Shown here: piece by piece, positions 1-9,219 of the stretch
Numbering within the stretch: the stretch's first letter is position 1
Layout: each line of letters starts with the position of its first letter
Source of the DNA: Atopsyche davidsoni
Taxonomy: Eukaryota > Arthropoda > Insecta > Trichoptera > Hydrobiosidae
Direction: 5' to 3'
Assembly: GCA_022113835.1 (NCBI GenBank)
Contig: JAILWY010000024.1
Location: 3,166,501-3,230,500, forward strand
DNA: 64,000 bases
Notes under the pieces: generated by a model
Told to the model about the DNA's origin: nothing
Seen by the model: only the letters and a program-made list of their open reading frames with translations
Database searches by the model: none
Position numbers and translations under genes: made by a program

Positions 1-164
1 ACACCTGCGAGCTTTTTCGCGCGCTATTGAAAAAATATTATAAAAATGGCTTTAAATTTCGTTAAACTCTAGTTTTTTTTTTACCGAAATACAGCTTTTT
101 TCGTAAATAGTAAACGTGTACCCCCACATTACGGAAGAGGATTTCAAAATCTTTCGTCATGCCT
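1..164. repeat. Dispersed repeat, copy 1 (second copy at 34,285-34,442)
   Basis: The window opens inside a sequence that recurs almost unchanged, in the same orientation, at 34,285-34,442. Both copies start with ACACCTGCGAGCTTTTTCGC and run to TTTCGTCATGCC, differing by a few substitutions and a shorter T run in copy 2. After this point the two loci diverge. The unit may be the untranslated flank of the Tigger-like relic that follows, but only this copy lies beside such coding remains. Its left end is outside the window. Confidence 0.8.
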
Positions 165-367
165 ATTATGGCACGTTTTCGATATACGGCCTAAAATGTT
201 TCGCTATAACGGCCAAAAAACTTTTTTTCGATGTTATTTTGTTTACGAGCGTTATTCAGTGTGTGCTCATAGAGCGGCCGGTTTAGACTTGTCTGCGAGT
301 GTTGTGTGTACATATGTATTACTGATTGTTACACATTAACTGGAAAAATAGGAAATAATTAGGGCCA

Positions 368-580
368 TTGGGGATGCCAATGAGTCAAATGATTATCCAG
401 GAAAAAGCTTTAAGTATTTTCGAAAATTTGAAGAATGGAGATACCGATGAATCTGCTGAAGATGTCGCATTCCAAGCGAGCCGAGGATGGTTTGAAAAAT
501 TGAACCTGAACAAGTGCTTAACGGAGACGAAACAGGGCTCTATTGGAACTCCGAAAACCTAACATCACTCGTTTCGACGG
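368..580 (+). pseudogene. Tigger/pogo-like (CENP-B-type HTH) transposase relic
   Basis: The frame from 368 reads MSQMIIQEKALSIFENLK and then ASRGWFEKLN, the second half of the CENP-B-type helix-turn-helix typical of Tigger/pogo transposases. At about 515 the reading shifts: in another frame 523-575 encodes GDETGLYWNSENLTS, which resembles the first catalytic Asp motif (DETGL-W; Asp codon 526-528) of the same family. In an intact transposase these motifs are separated by many residues, so the middle has been deleted and the frame broken. The rest of the DDE domain is absent. This is a dead fragment. Confidence is good for the family and low for the exact subfamily. Confidence 0.7.
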
Positions 581-1084
581 GTTTCGGGTTCGGGTGTCGG
601 GGCACGCATCGGAACGAGCGCCGGTGCACCCCCGAGTGGGAAAAAGAGAACCGCAGTCAAAATAGGAAAAGTTGAAGTCGGCGGGGGGGGGGGGGGGGGG
701 GGAGTGGGGATGGGGGATGAGGGAGGGGGAGGGTGGCCCGGGAGATGGGGCCCTGCGCCAGGCGCGCGCGCACCCGGGCGCCGCGCCTGCGCCCCCCGCC
801 CCCGCTCAGTGCGGTGCCGCCATCCCGACGGCGAGGATCTGCCCTCCACGCTGCCGAAAACCGCGTCCGAATCGGCCCCGCGTCTCCGGAGACAGCGCCG
901 ACGGAGTCGCCCCGGGAAGAGGGCGCAGCCCCGCGCTCTTGCAGCTCCGCCGCGCCGCCCGCCCGGCCTCTCCACACTCTCCACACTCTCCGCACTCTCC
1001 GCGCTCTCCGCACTCTCCACAGGTGCCAGGTGCCAGCCGCCAGCCGCCAGCCCCAGCCGGGACTCCCCGGCCTGGACGTGAGTA
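565..1084 (+). promoter_or_regulatory. CpG-rich island, candidate promoter or non-coding first exon
   Basis: About 500 bases of strongly GC- and CpG-rich sequence stand out from AT-rich surroundings. They include a run of about 20 G at 683-702 and a 9-bp minisatellite at 970-1,020. The island ends in CTGGAC|GTGAGTACC, a near-consensus 5' splice site with GT at 1,078-1,079. Long frames here, such as one of 304 codons on the minus strand, are low-complexity by-products of GC richness. A TATA-less promoter with a 5'UTR exon is a reasonable reading, and the next acceptor on this strand with supporting evidence is at 39,988. No direct evidence links the two. Confidence 0.35.
970..1020. repeat. 9-bp minisatellite
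   Basis: Five and a half copies of a 9-base unit of the form TCC(A/G)C(A/G)CTC run through this segment inside the GC-rich island. A second short cluster, GCCAGCC repeats, follows at 1,030-1,062. Read on the minus strand the minisatellite gives an artificial Glu-Ser-Ala repeat frame. Confidence 0.85.
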
Positions 1085-1639
1085 CCACCGCCACCGCCAC
1101 CCCCTCCAGCCTGACAGCGCGCCTCAATCCCGGCTTAATATTTAATGCGTTGCAGCATCCGCATTTTGCGCAATCCGCGACGGTCGCGTGTCCCGTCCCG
1201 GCCGGCGACTGCGGCAGGCGATGCACTCTCTCTCCGGCGCCGGCGGACTCTTTGTTTGGTGTTCGGGAAACGTGCCGCACTCTTCCCCCCGAGTCCCCGT
1301 CGAGTGCGTCTCTGCACGATTTCGAGGCGAACGTTTGTTTTGAAACACGCTCGGGTGGTATTATTCCCTGCGAATAATTTGCATAACTGATTTTTGCCCG
1401 CCCGCGATACTGAGATCTCATATTTTGACTCGTGACCTTTTGGGCTGGCAGAAGCCTCGCCGTCCCCGAAATGTTTTTTTTTTTGCCGGAGATACCCAAT
1501 GCGGCACAGAGTCCGAAAATAAACTGCGCTCTTTCCATTAATAATAATAATTCGCACCGTGTACCGGGCATTTAATTTTTTTTTTTTTAATAAGATTTTG
1601 TTTTTGTTTTTTTTTATATTCGGTCTACTCGAATGCGGT

Positions 1640-2095
1640 GAAATCTTGCAACGATAATTTTATGATAACGTTTGCAATAATAATAACACTGAGATGTCGA
1701 GCGTTCACGATACCGATCGCTTCCCGCGATCTTTGTTACAAATGTGATAGTGATATTCTAAAAGTGACAACGATACGAAATATATAATTTTTTGAGGTAA
1801 CAATTAATAGTCTATTGAATTTTCTTTAACAATGATCTTTACTGCTCATTAGACGTTTTCTTTGTACTTGTTTTGGAAGAATTCTTCGCTGAATGCGGTG
1901 CAAAATTTCAACATACTTAAAACCATCAGAGCTTTAAAATTCATTCAAAGAATATTCATACTAAAAAAAAAACTTTTTTGAACTCACTGATCGCTGTTTT
2001 ATGTGTATATATATAATATGGTTTTTCTAGATTTTTCTACTTAGAATAAGACGCAACGTTCCTAAAAAAATAATCTACAAATAATGAATAATTTT
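1640..2095. other. AT-rich stretch without recognisable features
   Basis: No gene, RNA or clear repeat is visible. The composition is AT-rich with short homopolymers, as in insect introns. Confidence 0.5.
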
Positions 2096-2099
2096 TTGA

Positions 2100-2290
2100 A
2101 GTCAGAGGAGGTTGGTGGCCATTTCACTGAACATGTCTCCATATTTCGCTTGTAGCTTGTGCATGGCTGCCATTCTGTACCCTGAGTGTATGTAATGGAG
2201 TGATTGTAGAAGAATGTGTCCTGAGAAGGAATATCAGATCTCAATGCCAGAACATTGCAAGGAAAGGATTTGATGTATTGATAACGCATT
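2100..2290 (-). pseudogene. Non-LTR retrotransposon 3' tail, decayed
   Basis: Read on the minus strand, the block just right of 2,105 matches the 3' end of the non-LTR family seen at 8,553, 21,585, 27,325 and 58,900: a CTCC-ending segment meaning roughly 'MVANLL' (GAGGTTGGTGGCCATTTCAC on the + strand). On the + strand, 2,156-2,200 (CTTGTGCATGGCTGCCATTC) also recurs near 21,449. No readable coding sequence remains. The assignment rests on shared short blocks only. Confidence 0.35.
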
Positions 2291-2299
2291 ACACTTAAA

Positions 2300-3915
2300 T
2301 AATTTTTGTTGCATGTAAATATTTATTAAATATATTTAAACACCCTGCGTATAATGCGCTACAACGAAATTATGTTTTCTGACAACTTTTCTAGATCAAA
2401 TTAAGTATGGTCTTTATTTAAAGTAATTTTTCTATTTAAATCATTTTCACGCTTCAGAAAAAAAAGGTGTTAGTTTTTAAAAACCCATATGTGTATCCAC
2501 AATATTATTTACTATATATAATGGCGTGCGGTCCGTACAGACCATGAAGCATTGCTTGCCTTGAAATATACGTTAGCACACAAATTTACGATACGATATA
2601 TTCGTGGTGATATCTTTTGCGATAATTATTATGCAATAAATAATTTACCTGCTTTACTAGGCTTATTTATATTCAGGAAGCAAAACAGTTTTTTGACTTG
2701 ATTTTGTTCTCACCCTACGTCCCTGTATTAATATGACACTAATATTAATGAACGATATAAATATATTAAAAGAATATCGCTATGAAGCCTCTAGTTCAAA
2801 GTTTGATATCTTTTGAGGCATCCTGTATGTATATCCGGGTATACAGTATGAGTTCTGCGTACTGTTACAAGGCCATTGAAGATACGAGCTCGCATATTAA
2901 ATAAGTTCAAACACGAGTTTAAAACCTCATCGCTTTTTGTATCGGAATATATTGGAAGCAGTCGTCCATTAAAGTTTATTCCCGCTAAGAAAAGAACATC
3001 TATAAAAAAACTAATATACAATTTTCGCGGAACAAAATTTATACTCGCGTTAAAAAAAATTCCGGCTTATTTTCCCGCTACGTGAAAAGTTTTTCCGACT
3101 TTGGAGCGATCGGTTCAACGTATTCGTGTTTGATCAACTCTCCGTGTTGACGGAGTCGTCGCAAACAAAGTTGTAGCCACCTGTTCGGGGAGACGTTGGG
3201 TTCTGCTCCATCTACGTGATGCCAGCTTGCGATTGGTTCAACGCATTCATCGTTGATCAACTCTTCCGGTTGACGAAAGACGTTGGACCCTGCTCGACCT
3301 CCCTAACACCACGTTTTGATCGTGCTTGATCAACTCTCCGGGATGACGGTGAACAATGTAGTGGCCACCCGCTTGGAAAGATAAGGATATAATTAAGTGA
3401 TTATTTTGTTTTTTCAACTCAATTATAAAATTTTAAACAGAATACGTTCATTTTATTTTTGATTCAGTCACCCCTTTCTTGATAAGTTTCACACAAAATT
3501 AATTTTAAGATCAATCTCAGAAAGCTCCACCAATAAATAAAGTAATTAAAATATATTTTTAATCTCGCTCGGGTGTAAGCCGATTATAAGGGTGCTCCAT
3601 TGTGTGTATGTGTGTGAAAAGTATTTTCCCCATTTAAATAGCTTAAAACCGGGAAATCCCCGTATTTTCACGCGGCCCGCGTCTATTCAGCAAACTACCC
3701 ATGAGAGCGCCCCTCGCCTAAAAACGATTAAAAAAAAAACTGCGCTTGGGCCAGCAACTTGCCTAACTGCTCGACTGCGTCATAAGCTTAAAACCCATTG
3801 GCTGCATGGAATATTCAGTTTTACGTCCAACCGAACATTTGGTTATTTCTGAATTACAATAGGATCTAATTTAAAACGACCTGTTAACGTGTTTGAATAT
3901 ACAATAAAAGATTTA
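2300..3915. other. AT-rich stretch, no gene recognised
   Basis: Sequence from 3,090 to 3,370 contains loosely repeated phrases (GATCAACTCT, GTTGACG, GACGTTGG) about 130 bases apart, suggesting an old duplicated unit. Otherwise nothing can be assigned. Open frames here, up to 89 codons, show no family motifs. Confidence 0.4.
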
Positions 3916-3919
3916 AAAA

Positions 3920-4625
3920 ATCAACCTAGCCTAACTGAAACTCATAAATGGGTTTAAATATACCCTAAGAGTTAGAATCTTCTAATGAAGTATTTAAGAT
4001 AAATGATTAATTATGCTTGATTGAATCTAAAACAACGACATGGTGGCAGTGTAATAAGCTATACAACTGAAGTAATGTTACCTATTTATAGATAAAAGCA
4101 TAGTAAATACACGACCTAACCCAACCTTATATTTGAATGGGCTTAAGTTAACACTAATAGTAAGATTATGCAAAAAAATATCAAAGATAATTGATTGCTT
4201 ATGCTTGACTGTACCTAAAACAATGAATTAACGTAATATGTTCCTATATTCTATAAAAACATAACTTTTACACGACCTAATCCAACCTAACTTATGAGTG
4301 GGCCTAAATATATACCAGGAGCCTTAAAAAGCCTTTTAAAAAAATGTATTTAGATAATTGAATGTTAATGCTTGACTTAGCCTTAAACAAGTTATATAAT
4401 GACTTTATATTAAGTTACACATCTATTTTCTTAATTAACTATTTATGGATAAAGACGTAATCTATGAGTGAGCCTAAATATTTACCAGTAATAAACCACT
4501 TCATTTGAATTTAATTAAGGATTGTACCCATAGACAGCCACTTGTCTATGGTTCAGTGCTTCTAAAACAATGGTGAAGGTTGACTTTGTATTGAGTTATA
4601 TATCTAACTAACTATTTTACTATTG
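3920..4625. repeat. Degenerate tandem repeat, period about 170-185 bp, about 4 units
   Basis: Four diverged units can be aligned by the recurring block CTAAAACAA (near 4,027, 4,212, 4,381 and 4,562), preceded by TTAATGCTTGACT-like sequence and followed by TATTTATxGATAAA. A second marker, CACGACCTAAYCCAACCT, recurs at 4,112 and 4,271. Unit spacing is 185, about 170 and 181 bases. The units are strongly diverged, so this is an old satellite fragment. Confidence 0.65.
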
Positions 4626-5394
4626 AATTTTTAAATATTAAATTTATCATTAGAAATTGTGGTCTAGTCGCTTTCTTGCTCATTATTTTTTTTAGTAGAA
4701 AAATAATTGGTAACAACACAAATAAAGTCAACACAAACCACCATTGACTAAATTGAACATGATTACAGCAGTTTAGGATTCACTTCCCAGGAGGGCTCTC
4801 TAATCACTTAGCCATCAAGTTAACCGGTATTTTATAAATATTAAGTAAGATATGAATACATTTTTTTTCTTAATTGCTTCATATGTAATTGAACACACGC
4901 CGATATTTACAAAATAAAAAAAAACGTATATTGTCTTTAAGGCTGTTGAATGGATTTACAATTGATGAATGAAAAAATATTTATTTTCCTTTCTTTCAAT
5001 TTTGCTAACTTCTCTGCGCGCCACCGGAGCTTAGTACTTATAAATAATTTATATAAATCTAGAAATATTACGCTATGCAAATTCGCGGTTTTGGCATACA
5101 CGCCGAGAAATTTAAATTCACTCAGCTTTCACTTACTTACCGGTTTAGATTGGACGGAGATTTAAATATTTCAATGATAATTCATCGATTCAACGGCCAT
5201 AAATCAAAGATCAATTTTATTTATTATTTCCGCTGGCAACATTATCGGGCTGCAGAAACTCGATTGCACCGAAGTTTGAGCCGGGGGAGTCCCGGAATTC
5301 GCCTTTCAGCAGCCTGCGAGAGGGATGTTTCAATTAAACGCTAAATCTGATTACGGGCCGAGAGAGACTCGCCCCGGCCAAATTGGCATGGAGG

Positions 5395-6215
5395 AGATTT
5401 TATTTAATATAATTCAGGCTGTATTATAAGACGGGGAAGTTTGTGTATTTCAAGAAATATATATCCGAGTCAAAAAGGGTTAAAGTAGCATCAGTTAAAG
5501 CTGTGAAGTTATTCACGAAATTTTATTTGATCTTTATTATATGTCATGGGGGAAATTTTATTTAATGTAATTCAGGTTGTATTATAAGATGGGGAAGTTT
5601 GTGTATTTCAAGAAATATATATCTGTGTAAAAAAAGGTCAAAGTAGCGTCAGTTGAAGTAACTATGAAGTTATTTATATTTTAAAATATTAAATCTTTAT
5701 TATGAGACGGGGAAATTTTTTATATTTATTAGTTTTTGTCTAGTAATTAGCAAAAGTTAAAACTGTGATGTTTTTAAAAAATATATTTAGTAAGTATTTT
5801 GCCGAGTCAAAACAGAGCTAAAATAGCGATAGTCAAAGTAAGTGTAAATTAATTTTATTTTATACTATTCAATTTGTATCAAAAGATTTATTAAGATTAT
5901 TTTAAGTAATGTGTTTCCCGATTAAATTAAAGTTAAAGTAGCGGTTTTTTTTAGGTATAAATAAATATATATTTATTCGTGAGACGAGGAAGTTTGTGTA
6001 TTTTTGAAAAGAGTTAAGTAGCGACAGTTAAAATGAAATTGGATCTTTACTTATTTCAGAACATATATTGCCAAGGTAGAGCCATTCAAAGATACGATGT
6101 TTATAATACAATTTAATTTGATATTATTTCGTTTATATTAGAGGACAAATTATTTTTCATAATTTTGTATTTTTGCCATAGGGCTAAAGTAGCGACAGTT
6201 AAAGTAAAGAAGGCG
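5395..6215. repeat. Degenerate tandem repeat marked by TAAAGTAGCGACAGTTAAAG
   Basis: Six occurrences of a TAAAGTAGC-AGT-AAAG core lie at about 5,481, 5,639, 5,819, 5,934, 6,014 and 6,185. A second marker, GACGGGGAAGTTTGTGTATT, occurs at about 5,431, 5,588, 5,706 and 5,984. The first two units (5,395-5,555 and 5,556-5,700) are close to each other; later ones are shortened and diverged. No coding capacity is visible. Confidence 0.7.
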
Positions 6216-6689
6216 TAAATGATATCTCATTTATAGTACTATTATTCAAGCTAAAACCAACAGAGATACTGAGATTGGAAAGTAAATTAACCTACAATCA
6301 TTTCGTACGTATTCATTCGCCATTCGACTTAATAAACGTCTAACTCAGGCATCTCGGGAAGATCCTTTCAAGTAAATGGGGGCTGCTGGCAAAACGTCAA
6401 GTTTGACGAAAAGATACGATAGGGTGTGTGCAAGGGTTGCCCGATCGTGGGGTGCGGGGCATTTGTTAAAATCACACCCCGGGCGCGCGATTCTGATGTC
6501 TGATAATACAAGCGATAATCCTCTGTTTAAACAAATTAATCACAGATGACGTCAATCACAAACGGTTCAAAATTTCAAAATTCTCTCGGGTTGCCGGCCC
6601 GGGGCGACTTCCCGGGACCGCGGCTTCCCAAACGCCGTTACGCGGCATGATTTGAATACACCACTTATTACTACCATTATTTAGATGTA

Positions 6690-6830
6690 TTTAAACAGTA
6701 TTGTATCAAAGCTTTGTATTTGATTGTCACGTCTGATTGAATAATCTGACCAATAAGATAAAAGCAAATTGTGATTTTTTTCATCGTTTTAGTTTCATTC
6801 GAACATGTGATATCACACCAGTTTATAAAA
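6690..6830. repeat. Short dispersed repeat, copy 1 (copy 2 at 7,480-7,600)
   Basis: The segment shares with 7,480-7,600 the order AGTATTGT, TTTGATTGTCAC or TATGATTTTCAC, CAATCTGACCAATA, AAATTGTGAT and TTTCATTC. The two copies are direct and diverged. The hAT-type terminus at 7,118-7,132 lies between them, so both may belong to one decayed non-autonomous DNA transposon or to two insertions. Confidence 0.5.
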
Positions 6831-7117
6831 AAGTCCAACGAATAACGATTTAAACCATTGAACGAAAAATTTATTCTTGCTTCTTGTATTCAAATCTTTA
6901 TGCGTTCAAAGTCCCACCGCCATTTTGTCTATTTGGTTTTTAGTAGTAAGTTAAATTATATACTTAAAATGCCAGACAGTGATTTTTCCACACAATTGAG
7001 ATTTGATAAGAAGATTCGTCAGTTCAGATCACAATTAACATTTTAATTCATTTACCCGCAGAACATTTGTAATAATAATATACATAATTTTTTTCGAGAA
7101 GGGAACCCCTTCGAAAA

Positions 7118-7132
7118 GGTTGAGAGCCGCTG
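7118..7132. mobile_element. hAT-type terminal inverted repeat, orphan end
   Basis: GGTTGAGAGCCGCTG is the reverse complement of CAGCGGCTCTCAACC, the classic CAG-GGTTCTCAACC end of hAT superfamily elements. It is preceded by the usual subterminal CCTTCGAAAA. The element would extend to the left, with GCCTAATC (7,133-7,140) as the expected 8-bp target duplication, but I could not find the matching left end. Confidence 0.45.
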
Positions 7133-7479
7133 GCCTAATCGTTTTCTCCAATATTTACGATAGGCCCGTAAATTATTATACCCACCGGCAGGAGCGCAAA
7201 CATTTGTCTTCATCTCGCGCTAAAAACCCAGCATTTCGTCGTCCGAGTTGATTTACCGGCCCGACCTTATTGACGGACATTTTTTCGGGAATATTTCTAA
7301 TTTTGTTTCCTGGCAACACTGATCCGCTCGCGCTCCCAACGGCCGCTCGGCAACAGCTGTTCCGATAACAGATTGGCACGACTTCATTTGCACTATATAT
7401 CTATGTAAAATCATGTCGAAGCGATTTTTTTTTTTAAATAATACAAAAAAAATGTTACAAACTGTAAAAATTTAAAAAA

Positions 7480-7600
7480 AAGTATTGTCTATGATTTTCA
7501 CAGTTGATTGTTTATGATTTCTTTCACGAACAATCTGACCAATACCATAGATGAAAATTGTGATGTTTTTGTTTCATTCTAGTAATATGGATTTTAAAAG
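7480..7600. repeat. Short dispersed repeat, copy 2
   Basis: Diverged direct copy of 6,690-6,830, recognised by the shared block CAATCTGACCAATA followed within 15-20 bases by AAATTGTGAT and TTTCATTC. No coding sequence. Confidence 0.5.
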
Positions 7601-8552
7601 CAGTGTATATAACAGACATCCGTGCTATATATATTGTGCTCACTTATGATAATTTCTAAATAATGCTTTGTCTATGGAAAACTGATTAAAATTTAAAAAA
7701 AATTCTTGTATTTGACCATTAAGATCAAAATCTAAATAATATATTTTATTATAGTAAAACCAAGGTAAGATTTGAATCTCAACCCACGTGTTTCGTCCAC
7801 TACTACGCCATAATATAAACAGTAATTAACATATGTGTAAGCAATACAAATCGATATATGCCTATTAATTACACTATCACATCCAAGATTTCAGATATGT
7901 CAACTCACATATTTTTTTTAGTATACATTTTCTCATATAATTTTCACACAATTCAATTATTGCACGAGGGTAAGATTTTTACTCAAAATATAGTCGCACC
8001 GGTAAAGAAATATTCGATTGAGATGTTTTTTAATTTTAACGGAGGGATTCCGTGCAAGGGGCCAATAAAAATTTCCAAGGAAATATTCTCGTTGCTGCCT
8101 TATTCAATACATTTTCACCTTTTCCCGGGACTCCCCGCCGCTCGGCGCTGTTCCTAATGACTTTGTAAGAGAGGACTGCCGCGGAATTGTTTTCTCAGAA
8201 ACTTTTCCACTGAAAAAACGACAATAAACGTCGTATTTTATTTACAGACCAAATGTCCAAGTACTTATTGAAAAGCAACGTGTCGATTGCAGCGGTTTTC
8301 CCTCTAATGACCGTTAAGGGGGGACGTTCTGACTTGGGTCGACTGAGTGTGGAGTTTTATATATATTATAAACAAGCAACGTATTAATTATTTTTTTAAA
8401 TCGATTTACGCAGATTATCCATGTTTTTGGTGTGGCAATGAATAGTGGTTTTCCGTGTGAATAAATTAACAATTTAGTAATGATGATTCACACTAGATTG
8501 GCATCTTCTATATATATATATGGTTTTATGAAAAAAAAAATTTAAGTACAAA

Positions 8553-9215
8553 TAAGAAAGTCTTGCACAGAATGCGCTAAGAAAAAATGAGCTCCTGACG
8601 ATGGTGAAGAGCGTGAGGTTTCCTGTTTAGGCCATATTTTCAGAAATACGAAGTATAGTGTTCGATATAGATCGGCTACCGCCATTTTTGGGTTTGAACT
8701 GTCATTTTATGAACAGGCAGGGAAAGGGGGGGGGGAGTTCCTTGGTGTATAAAAACACGCGAGCAAGCTCGACCTCTCTCTCTCTGTTCCAGCGTGGCAG
8801 CGGACTGCTACGGTTCTTAGATCAGCTAGTAGGGACAGTGTAATTTAAAGTTAATAAATTGACTTAAAAATGAGAGTCCATCTTTCATTGAAGAAGAGAA
8901 GCATGGAACCCTCAAGATAACGACCAGTAAAACGGTCGAGAGTACGGCTCGTGTCCTCAACGCACGTGTGGTATCCATACGAGCTCGATGCTCTCAGCGT
9001 GGATGCATCAGAGGACGAGTCGGTACATATAGCTTACTGCAGCTAATGCATCCAGGGAAAAATCCAGAAGAGTGGAGAAAGTTAACATGGATGCAGAGTT
9101 TGCAACAGCAGCTGGAAGTCGAGAGTACAGCTGAACAAATAACGCAGATATAGAAATATGTTCAGTGAGATTGTCATCAACCTCCTCTGAGGAGAAAATG
9201 TTTTTAAAAAAAATC
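8553..9215 (+). pseudogene. Non-LTR retrotransposon ORF2 tail, split by a solo LTR
   Basis: Before the insertion, 8,553-8,658 encodes a broken version of VLHRMR, NELLTMVK and an IFSEIRSI-like stretch. After it, 9,033-9,160 gives LLQLMHPGKNPEEWRKLTWM and SLQQQLEVEST, followed by the tail CCTCCTCTGAGGAG. These match in order the C-terminal portion beyond the reverse transcriptase domain found in copies at 27,325 and 58,900 (KYSILQLIVQG...). Multiple stops and the insertion make it non-functional. The family is RTE- or Jockey-like by its post-RT sequence; the exact clade is uncertain. Confidence 0.7.
8659..9027 (+). mobile_element. Solo LTR (369 bp) with 5-bp target duplication
   Basis: The element begins TGTTCG and ends GGTACA (TGT...ACA, the standard LTR ends) and is flanked by direct repeats TATAG at 8,654-8,658 and 9,028-9,032. 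Removing it with one TATAG restores the sequence AAGTATAGCTTACTGCAGCT, which aligns with AAATATAGCATCCTCCAGCT in other copies of the host retrotransposon, so the empty site is known. Inside are a TATA box (TATAAAAA, 8,748-8,755), a CT-rich initiator-like tract, and a poly(A) signal AATAAA (8,853-8,858), in the order expected for U3-R-U5. A 5-bp duplication fits Gypsy or Bel/Pao elements. No internal coding region is present, so LTR-LTR recombination removed it. Confidence 0.85.
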
Positions 9216-9219
9216 TCGT

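Noticed and set aside
657..1571. 304-codon minus-strand frame
   Set aside because: Lies over a CpG-rich, minisatellite-bearing island; residues are low-complexity Arg/Ala/Gly/Pro and overlapping frames of similar length exist on both strands.
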